This document shows positions 55,157-64,000 of a stretch of 64,000 nucleotides of DNA, piece by piece (within the stretch, counting starts at the first letter, position 1; each line of letters starts with the position of its first letter). The DNA is from Thalassobium sp. R2A62. GTDB taxonomy: Bacteria > Pseudomonadota > Alphaproteobacteria > Rhodobacterales > Rhodobacteraceae. The translations under genes were made by a program, and so were the position numbers. The stretch is taken from assembly GCF_000161835.1 (NCBI RefSeq), contig NZ_GG697169.2:2072711-2136710 (forward strand), read 5' to 3'. Below the pieces are notes generated by a model, which was given only the letters and a program-made list of their open reading frames with translations, was not told the origin of the DNA and did not search any database.

Positions 55157-57653
55157 CCGCCCCGTCTTCGCCAATATCCCCTAAATCAAACTCAAAGTCA
55201 GGAACCGGCTCAGCTTCTGGCATTCCGATTGCATCGGCCAGTTCATCTAGATTTGAGAGCAGTTCTGTTCCGAAGATCAGACCTCCACCTTTCACGGCAC
55301 GATCGAGGGCTCCAAACGTCTTGAGCTGCTTTGCGAATATCCTATCACGCCCTTCGTGCCGCAGTAGGTCGTCCCAAAGATATAAAAGGATTTTTGCGGG
55401 TATCTGGCCATTTAGCTCACGTTCCTGAACAAACCATTGCCCGAGCAACCGGTCTTCAGCGGTACCTATTTGATCGATAAGGAAATCATTTAAGCATTTG
55501 ACAAAGGCTTGCCAGCTGATCGTTCTGGTGGAGCCGGTACTTCCCGAAAACTCGATCTGTCCTTCTGGGCAAACACTAGCCTCGAGTGGGAGGTACTCCT
55601 GCTCCCAGCGCCGACGGAAGGCAGTGTCCAGCGGATAGACACCATGGTCCGCGCTGTTCATCGTCGCAATGATTGAAAGGTTCGACGGCATCACCAGCTT
55701 CGCAAGTGAATATTCTCCTTCATTATACCAATCCCTACTTTCATCATTCGGAAAGTCGACTTTGTAGGCGCCTTCGCCACCCTCCTTCCTGTCGAGAAGT
55801 TGAAACAACTCACCGAAAACAGCCGCGGCCGGAGCACGGTTCAGCTCTTCGATCACGAGGAAGTGCTGATGTGCCGGATCACGCAAAGCTGCACGAAGCG
55901 CGTACGAAAATGGGCCCGGCACAAAACTGTAAGTGACTTTATCATTTTTCATTCGAGGCTTGAGGCAGCCAAAGAAATCACTGTTCTGCGTGTCTGGATG
56001 AAACACGGTGCGGATTACGTTTGCCTCACCTACGAGACGATTGACCAAATAGGATTTCCCGGTACCGGGCGCCCCATAGTAAATGACATTCTTACCACCA
56101 ACTTCTCGTGCAACTTGTTGATTGGAGGAAACGTAAGAAGAACAAAACCCTGCAACCTCGATTGCACGGATCATCTCTATCCGCCCTGCAGCGGCCTCGG
56201 CTTTTAGCCCACCAGTCTTCTTAATGGCTGACTCATTCCAATCACCTTGCCCTCGGTCAAACTTCTTGCCGATTCCACCACCCCACTCGGGGTCGCTTAT
56301 GAAGCTATCAAGCTTCGTCTGATCTGCGGGATCAGGAAAAACGTTTTTAACAGACTGTTCGAACTTAAGGCAAAGCTGTTCAAAGTTGGCGATATCCGAC
56401 TGCTTTTCTGCTGTAGGCTTCGAACCCTTTCCAAGAGCTTCTTTAGCCTTCGCTTTCCAGTCTCGCTGAGGGATGTGTTTGAAAAATTCCGCGCCATTGC
56501 TCAAGCTGGAAAATTCCATGTCTTTGGCTACCTTTAGAAGCGCCTCCCTGTAGGACTCGAGGGCATTGTAGTGTTCGACCAAGGCTGCAAGGACCGGAAT
56601 TTCCTGGAAGCTGATGAAATGAGTTCTATTTTCGCCCTTTGAAACAATTCTGAACGCTTTGTCGCCAGATACAGATATCGTGAACGAGCTGAACAAGTCT
56701 CTAAACGCATGAAGGATACGCTCAATATCACTATCCGGAATTAAAAACTCCTGATCTAAGTCAAGCTCTCCGACGCGTTTTCTACAAAACTTAACAATTT
56801 CATTTAGGTCTGGAAGCGTTCCGGCCTTGATAGTTGGAGCAGCATCTTCCGACGTTCCTTTCCAGTCCTCCACAAAATCCTCCTGGTAAAAATCGATGGT
56901 GTCCCCTTTCTCGCTTTCTAAACGTTCTCGAAGGCTTTTCAGCGCTTCATCAACATTTACGGGGTCCAGTTTTCGAAGGTCTTTCATTGAAGTGCCGTCG
57001 TAAGCGTTCAGGATGTCCAACTTATCGCTGCTCGTCGATATCCTTTCGAAGCTATCGGGAAAGACAAGATGCAGTAAGATATGTCTGAATTGGCGATTAC
57101 CTGGGTCGGGTTGCTCATCTAACCATCGTGCAAAGGCCCACGGATCCTCCAAAAGCGCTATTCGCTCATCTTCGCTTTTCAATTTGAGAGCAGCCAAAGA
57201 TCGAATAGCGAATGTAATCTCTCTCCACTTATTTGTATTATAGCCCATACCAGAGCTGCCAAGTCCGCTTAAGGCATCGTCAGTCAACATCGAATTTCCA
57301 GAATCCAGTGTGCCACCCGACCAAGACCATACTTCCCCAACATTGGATCTCTTGGTCTCGGGTCGGATATTCGATGAAAAGAGCATTAGAATCCAATCAA
57401 TCTCTGCCATAAGACGCATGCTCTTGTCGGATCCATCTGCGAGTTGACGCTTCAGTTTCACATAAAACTTGTCTGATCCATCGTCGGGCTGCCGTATGAA
57501 ATTTTGATCCAGTTCGTCAAAGAATTCTGGAATCCAGAGTGTCTCGTTATCTGACAAAACTGATCCTTCTCCGATTAGGCACTTGTCGCGCCAGATTTCG
57601 GCAGCAGTGTATACAGCATCGGAGTTGCGTTCGTGAGGATTGTACCGGGACAT
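55149..57653 (-). CDS. McrB/LlaJI.R1-like AAA+ NTPase
   Basis: This 834-aa motor and specificity subunit has N-terminal residues 1-510 of unassigned, mainly alpha-helical character, probably DNA recognition. The AAA+ domain has Walker A YYGAPGTGKSY (525-535), Walker B FLVIEELNRAP (598-608) and the McrB-type sensor block MNSADHGVYPLDTAFRRRW (665-683). McrB family members use GTP. The signature differs from E. coli McrB MNTADRS but keeps the layout. The gene overlaps the nuclease gene, and the two clearly form one operon. Confidence 0.85.
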   Translation of the reverse strand: MSRYNPHERNSDAVYTAAEIWRDKCLIGEGSVLSDNETLWIPEFFDELDQNFIRQPDDGSDKFYVKLKRQLADGSDKSMRLMAEIDWILMLFSSNIRPETKRSNVGEVWSWSGGTLDSGNSMLTDDALSGLGSSGMGYNTNKWREITFAIRSLAALKLKSEDERIALLEDPWAFARWLDEQPDPGNRQFRHILLHLVFPDSFERISTSSDKLDILNAYDGTSMKDLRKLDPVNVDEALKSLRERLESEKGDTIDFYQEDFVEDWKGTSEDAAPTIKAGTLPDLNEIVKFCRKRVGELDLDQEFLIPDSDIERILHAFRDLFSSFTISVSGDKAFRIVSKGENRTHFISFQEIPVLAALVEHYNALESYREALLKVAKDMEFSSLSNGAEFFKHIPQRDWKAKAKEALGKGSKPTAEKQSDIANFEQLCLKFEQSVKNVFPDPADQTKLDSFISDPEWGGGIGKKFDRGQGDWNESAIKKTGGLKAEAAAGRIEMIRAIEVAGFCSSYVSSNQQVAREVGGKNVIYYGAPGTGKSYLVNRLVGEANVIRTVFHPDTQNSDFFGCLKPRMKNDKVTYSFVPGPFSYALRAALRDPAHQHFLVIEELNRAPAAAVFGELFQLLDRKEGGEGAYKVDFPNDESRDWYNEGEYSLAKLVMPSNLSIIATMNSADHGVYPLDTAFRRRWEQEYLPLEASVCPEGQIEFSGSTGSTRTISWQAFVKCLNDFLIDQIGTAEDRLLGQWFVQERELNGQIPAKILLYLWDDLLRHEGRDRIFAKQLKTFGALDRAVKGGGLIFGTELLSNLDELADAIGMPEAEPVPDFEFDLGDIGEDGADD

Positions 57654-57662
57654 ATTAATTGC

Positions 57663-57776
57663 CTACTGCTCAATAGTTTCAATTTTGGGGCCAAACACCC
57701 TGCAATGAAGCTCCGCGGCACACTCAATTAGTTCAGGCAATGTAACAGCTCCGACTTTCGTCGATGCCTTGGCCAT
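57663..57776 (-). CDS. Possible small ORF (37 aa) upstream of the McrB-like gene
   Basis: An open frame from ATG 57776 to TAG 57663 ends 9 nt before the McrB-like start. The product, MAKASTKVGAV then TLPELIECAAELH, is not recognised. It may be a leader peptide, a small gene or the tail of a lost gene; an in-frame TGA lies a few codons upstream of the ATG. Confidence 0.3.
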   Translation of the reverse strand: MAKASTKVGAVTLPELIECAAELHCRVFGPKIETIEQ

Positions 57777-58167
57777 TTCAGCCGTGACATTTCAATTGCT
57801 GTTTTGGCGCATCTTCATGGGCAAAGCCCGTCATGGCGCCAACTACTCTTTTGAAAGATATACTGAACCGCGGATCTTAAACCATTCTTGCTCAGTCGAA
57901 TTGTAACTTGCAAGCAGCTTCACAAGCCACTTGCTGAGTTATGGCACCGAATGCGCCCGAACTTTTGTTTCGACACCCCGTTCGACCCGGTCCCTACCAT
58001 CGGTGTTTGCCAATTTTGCATGGTTTCAGCATTGCTGTCGCTCATGGACAACTCGACTGGATTGAGAAAATGAGGATGTTTCGTAAAGGAGTTGCTCCCA
58101 TCCATCAACACGCCTATAGGTTGTATTTGTGCAACCATGCAATGTTTTCCATAAGGGTATCAACTAG
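57777..58167. other. Divergent intergenic region of the defence island
   Basis: About 390 bp between the McrB-like operon (minus) and the probable endonuclease gene (plus). It should contain promoters for both. I see no C-protein box or clear operator, and the small open frames here have no family features. Confidence 0.45.
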
Positions 58168-58779
58168 ATGACATTCGCAGATGACACGTTGGAACAGGTT
58201 TATGCCGGTCTTGGTCTTACTAATGCAACAGAGGAGCAGAAATGCCAGCACCTGGACCAAATAAATGCGGCGCTTGATGCCTTAAATGCACAAAATACCA
58301 TGAACGTTAAGACAACCGGAACCATCAATGAGCGACTGGTGGAATTAGCATTGAAGGCGCGTACTCCCGATAGCTGGTACCATTTGAGGCGTGGTCGATA
58401 TGAATGGCTCGGAGACTTCGGAATCAATGCCTATCCCTTATCAGTTGTCGTATCGGTAAAGAGCTTCAAAGCTAAAGAACGCCTATTGGTAAGTGGTACG
58501 GGAACCCTGTATGCTCCGACAATTGGGTGGGGTCGTTTTGACGATCCTGCTGAGTTTGGGCTAGAAAGGCTCAAGACGTATTTATTTAGAGGGTTTATAG
58601 CGATCTATATGCCCACTAGTACAATTGGGCAGCTGACCCCTGCAGCGCGACAGTTGCAAAACTATTACGGCAACCGGTTCATTCGTTCTATTAATTCATT
58701 TGGAGATGATCTCGCAGCAGCGCTGATACCACCGGCTCAAATGGGTGGAGCAAGCCTGATCGAGACGGCTTCATTCTAA
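58168..58779 (+). CDS. Probable type II restriction endonuclease
   Basis: This 203-aa protein was not recognised with certainty. A PD-(D/E)xK-like arrangement is visible: Glu55 in INERLVELAL, Asp83 in WLGDFGINAY, and VVVSVKSFKAKERL with Lys98. It has no membrane segment. It sits beside a Vsr gene and a cytosine methyltransferase and converges with them (139-bp gap), the classic setting of a restriction gene. NgoBV/NlaIV-like enzymes are a possible family, given the Dcm-like methylase. It is not a known toxin or transposase. Confidence 0.6.
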   Translation: MTFADDTLEQVYAGLGLTNATEEQKCQHLDQINAALDALNAQNTMNVKTTGTINERLVELALKARTPDSWYHLRRGRYEWLGDFGINAYPLSVVVSVKSFKAKERLLVSGTGTLYAPTIGWGRFDDPAEFGLERLKTYLFRGFIAIYMPTSTIGQLTPAARQLQNYYGNRFIRSINSFGDDLAAALIPPAQMGGASLIETASF

Positions 58780-58918
58780 GTATAAACCAATCGCATTGAG
58801 CGTTGATAGCCGTCTCGCCGCGGGCCAAAGAGTTGTTTTCAAAAAATCTGTGAAATAACTCTTTCGGGCTCTGTTACCGGGTCACGCCAGAAAAAGTCGT
58901 GACTTCTGCCTAACTCGT

Positions 58919-59383
58919 TTAAGAACACTCTCGGCCTCGGATGTGATGACACTTTTTCTCATTAGAAATTGAATCTGCGAGCAACTGCGCAAGCTCCCCG
59001 TACGGCAGCTTATTTTTTCCCTTAAGCGAGCACTCCCAAACTACAACGACTTGCCATCCTAGATCGGTAAGTTCTGACTGCTTGCGGGCATCACGCGCGC
59101 GGTTGCCGGATATCTTCTCGGACCAGAATTCCGTGCGGGTCAGGGGTGGTCGGAAAAGCGCGCAATTCTCGTGCCCGTGCCAGAAGCAACCGTTGACGAA
59201 GATCGCGGTCATGAAGCGGGGCAGAACAATATCCGGACGACCGGGAAGATCCTTGCGATGGAGGCGGAAACGGAAACCTTCTGCGTGCAAAAGGCGGCGC
59301 ACGACCAATTCAGGTTTCGTGTTCTTACTCTTAATGCCCGCCATCATTTCGCTGCGTTTTCCCGGCGAGACGATATCAGCCAT
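58919..59383 (-). CDS. vsr: Very short patch repair endonuclease
   Basis: This 154-aa endonuclease nicks next to T:G mismatches formed by deamination of 5-methylcytosine. SKNTKPELVVRRLLHAEGF, then LPGRPDIVLPRF with the catalytic Asp51, and FVNGCFWHGHE with the metal or zinc His/Cys are all visible. It lies 3 nt downstream of the methyltransferase stop and is co-transcribed. Its presence supports that the partner makes 5mC. Confidence 0.93.
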   Translation of the reverse strand: MADIVSPGKRSEMMAGIKSKNTKPELVVRRLLHAEGFRFRLHRKDLPGRPDIVLPRFMTAIFVNGCFWHGHENCALFRPPLTRTEFWSEKISGNRARDARKQSELTDLGWQVVVVWECSLKGKNKLPYGELAQLLADSISNEKKCHHIRGRECS

Positions 59384-59386
59384 GGG

Positions 59387-60652
59387 TCAAACCTTGAGGT
59401 ATGGAGCCATCTCTTCCGCTATCGCGCGGATGACAGGTACCGAAACCGAGTTCCCGAATTGACGGTAGTTCTGGACATTGGACACAGCACCGACATTGAA
59501 CTCCTCTGGAAAGCCCTGAATACGGGCACACTCACGCGGTGTCAGCTTGCGTGGATTTTTTCCGATGTCGCTTTGATCAATCAGGACCTCGCTACCGTCC
59601 TTGTAGTACCTCGCGCTGATTGTATTGCAGTACGGGCTCTCCGCATTGAACAAGCTGAAGCCGAAGCCATTTCCCTTGGCCCGATGCGCGCGCAAACGGC
59701 GCTCATGGCCTGCAAGAAGACGGTCGGAAATAGTGAACTTGGGGTCTACCGAAGCATTGGTTTCAAGAACGTCACCCAAACGGGTTTCGGACTTGCGCTC
59801 CTTCAGGCCATCCAAAATCTCGCGTGGCAAATCCCGTGCCTCTGCTTCAGAAACCTGATCACGATCAAACCCGACGATATAAACGCGCTCGCGGTTTTGC
59901 GGCACTCCAAAATTCTTGGCCGCGAGAACTTCGAAATCCACGCGATAGTTCAAGGGTGTGGAGAGGCTCTTGCGGGCTTCTTCACTCATCGGAACATTCT
60001 CGGGGACGACAGCCCCCTCCTCGCCGCGCAGTATTGATAAGATTGTATTCAACGTCCTGCCCTTATCATGCCCTCTCAGCTGTTTGACGTTTTCAAGCAG
60101 GAAGGCTTTCGGGCGGTGATGTGCCAGAACCCGTTGGATCTCGAAAAACATCGTGCCGCGGGTATCGTTAAAGCCCTGTTTCAGGCCAGCTTGCGAAAAT
60201 GCCTGGCATGGAAACCCGGCAAGCAGCAAGTCGTGTTCGGGTATATCGTTAGCGGCAATTTGGGTAATGTCGCCTTGGGGAACCTCACCGTAGTTTGCGG
60301 CGTACGATTTCTGCGAGAACTTGTCCCACTCCGACGAGAACACGCAGTGACCCCCCAATTCCTGAAAGGGCATTCTGATCCCACCAATGCCGGCAAAAAG
60401 GTCGATGAACCGGAAGTCTGGTTTCGCCTTCTTACCGTCGTAAGGACTGCGGAAAGGTATAATATCCGGCAGGTTAAAGATCTTCTCGAGCTTTGCTCGA
60501 GTTGGCACATGCTCGCCTCGCTCCCACCCGCCAACAGTACGTTCCCCGCTCGACCCAAGGCCGAGGAGACCTGCAAACTCACCTTGGGTTAGACCCATTG
60601 CGGTACGTTTCTCGTGAATGGATTTGGCGACAGAATTGAGGCGATCAAGCAT
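59387..60652 (-). CDS. DNA (cytosine-5)-methyltransferase with N-terminal HTH
   Basis: This 421-aa methylase protects DNA from the cognate nuclease. The N-terminal XRE-type HTH (residues about 8-60, GLTQGEFAGLLGLG, GGWERGEHVPT) may let it autoregulate, as in EcoRII- and SsoII-type methylases. Motif I is DLFAGIGG (84-91), motif IV PCQ with catalytic Cys149, motif VI ENVKQL, motif VIII QNRERVYIVG and motif X FGNSV. The target-recognition part has TISARYYKDGSEVLI, close to Dcm/NlaIV-like enzymes, so the site may be GC-rich and related to CCWGG or GGNNCC (inference). Confidence 0.92.
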   Translation of the reverse strand: MLDRLNSVAKSIHEKRTAMGLTQGEFAGLLGLGSSGERTVGGWERGEHVPTRAKLEKIFNLPDIIPFRSPYDGKKAKPDFRFIDLFAGIGGIRMPFQELGGHCVFSSEWDKFSQKSYAANYGEVPQGDITQIAANDIPEHDLLLAGFPCQAFSQAGLKQGFNDTRGTMFFEIQRVLAHHRPKAFLLENVKQLRGHDKGRTLNTILSILRGEEGAVVPENVPMSEEARKSLSTPLNYRVDFEVLAAKNFGVPQNRERVYIVGFDRDQVSEAEARDLPREILDGLKERKSETRLGDVLETNASVDPKFTISDRLLAGHERRLRAHRAKGNGFGFSLFNAESPYCNTISARYYKDGSEVLIDQSDIGKNPRKLTPRECARIQGFPEEFNVGAVSNVQNYRQFGNSVSVPVIRAIAEEMAPYLKV

Positions 60653-61049
60653 TTTCGAGCTCCTATGAGTTTCAAATAGATTAGGCGATTCTCCGGGTCA
60701 AGTGCAGGATAAGTTATGCTGCGGCTGTCCTTACAAGAAAACCCGATCAGCGGATTTGAGAATGTGCCGAGAAAACTGGAAACAGTAAGACTGCACTCCT
60801 TTGAAGCTAGATATTCTTCCGCCTCCACGACCGGACAGTCACCTACCATAATGCCCTAGCAATTTATCAGAACTCAGGTTCCGATTGCGCTGTCAATTCG
60901 GGGCTAGTTTAGTCGGAAGATCTGCATTGTATTCATCGACAGCGGCTTCGAGATCATCCAGCGCTGCACTGAGACAGGCAAGCTCGGCATCGTACTTGAA
61001 GGCGCTCTGTCGGGGCTTCTTACACTTACTTTGGGCGTCAAACGCAAAG
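60653..61049. other. Region between the methyltransferase and the rRNA-operon terminator
   Basis: About 400 bp. It contains the promoter of the methyltransferase-vsr pair. On the minus strand, positions about 60882-61040 keep an open frame (KCKKPRQSAFKYDAELACLS then AALDDLEAAVDEYNADL) without an acceptable start, possibly a relic of a small gene. No RNA gene is seen. Confidence 0.4.
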
Positions 61050-61078
61050 AAGGCCTGAGTGGCAAAACTCAAGCCTTT
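61050..61078 (-). terminator. Intrinsic terminator of the rRNA operon
   Basis: On the minus strand AAAGGCTTGAGT-TTTGCC-ACTCAGGCCTT forms an 11-12 bp stem with a 6-nt loop, followed by TCTTTGCGTTT. It lies about 22 nt past the tRNA-fMet 3' end. Confidence 0.85.
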
Positions 61079-61100
61079 GAAAGTATTGACGAATTAGTGT

Positions 61101-61177
<77 letters not shown>

Positions 61178-61250
61178 CCAATGCGCATCCTCATGTCGAT
61201 GTATTGAGATGAGGATCATCGTTAGAGAGATTATAGTGTTCCTTACTAGG

Positions 61251-61365
61251 TTTGGCAGTGACTTACTCTCCCACGTCTTAAGACGCAGTACCATCAGCGC
61301 AACGGTGCTTAACGGCCGAGTTCGGGATGGGATCGGGTGTTTCACTCGTGCTATGACCACCAAAC
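61251..61365 (-). rRNA. rrf: 5S ribosomal RNA
   Basis: The minus strand reads GTTTGGTGGTCATAGC at one end and ACTGCCAAA at the other, which pair as the terminal stem, with the conserved CCCGATCCCATCCCGAAC in the middle. Length about 115 nt. Confidence 0.95.
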
Positions 61366-61479
61366 CAAGAAAGGAACACTGGCGTTTTTCAACGCCATCC
61401 AAGTCAGTAAAGCTAATGTGTATGTGTATGCTTTTGCTGATGTTCTAGTAGTTTTCAGGCGAACCTGTCTTCTACTGGA

Positions 61480-64000
<2,521 letters not shown>

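Noticed and set aside
60589..60849. An 86-codon minus-strand frame overlapping the methyltransferase start
   Set aside because: It overlaps the HTH region in another frame and shows no family features; the methyltransferase start is well supported.

Overview
The window looks like a chromosomal segment of a marine alphaproteobacterium of the order Rhodobacterales (Roseobacter group). This is inferred from the protein sequences, from the gene neighbourhoods (pyrB - small membrane protein - pyrC-like - plsY; uvrC - pgsA - moaD - moaE), and from an rRNA operon ending 23S - 5S - tRNA-fMet. The dense load of decayed insertion sequences recalls IS-rich polar genera such as Octadecabacter, but the genus is a guess.

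Positions 1-28.9 kb are compact housekeeping chromosome: fatty-acid or DMSP-type acyl-CoA oxidation, tRNA t6A synthesis, an RND efflux pump with its adaptor, molybdopterin genes (moaB, moaE, moaD), a family-4-like uracil-DNA glycosylase, pyrimidine synthesis (pyrB plus a dihydroorotase-like protein lacking catalytic residues), plsY, gshA, rsmE, ubiA, an OmpA-family protein, pgsA, uvrC, a Ca/Na antiporter, an S49 protease and an ABC-2 exporter. Many genes overlap by 1-14 nt or abut. A 55-codon zinc-ribbon membrane protein gene with a GTG start sits at 25008-25175.

Positions 29-49.5 kb are an IS graveyard built around surface-polysaccharide genes. Two 1505-bp IS3-family copies in inverted orientation (29824-31328 and 42726-44230), identical wherever compared, bracket 11.4 kb. 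That interval holds a GT2 glycosyltransferase, a broken GT2, an unknown probable glycan gene and the complete dTDP-L-rhamnose set in the order rfbD-rfbA-rfbC-rfbB. Also present are a dead IS21 element, another IS3-family element with a damaged orfB, and at least seven transposase or recombinase fragments. Beyond the second copy lie a Tat-type L,D-transpeptidase, small hypothetical genes, a tyrosine-integrase fragment and a TupA-like ATP-grasp protein.

Positions 49.7-60.7 kb hold a 1196-aa secreted peptidoglycan-binding-type protein, a serine-recombinase remnant, and a defence island. The island has a McrB/LlaJI.R1-like AAA+ motor and a McrC/LlaJI-like nuclease, followed by a probable restriction endonuclease, a Vsr mismatch endonuclease and a Dcm-like cytosine-C5 methyltransferase with an N-terminal HTH.

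Positions 61.05-64 kb are the distal end of an rRNA operon on the minus strand (23S partial, 5S, tRNA-fMet, terminator). Sequences resembling the tRNA-fMet 3' end follow both serine-recombinase remnants, which suggests that past integrative elements used this type of site.
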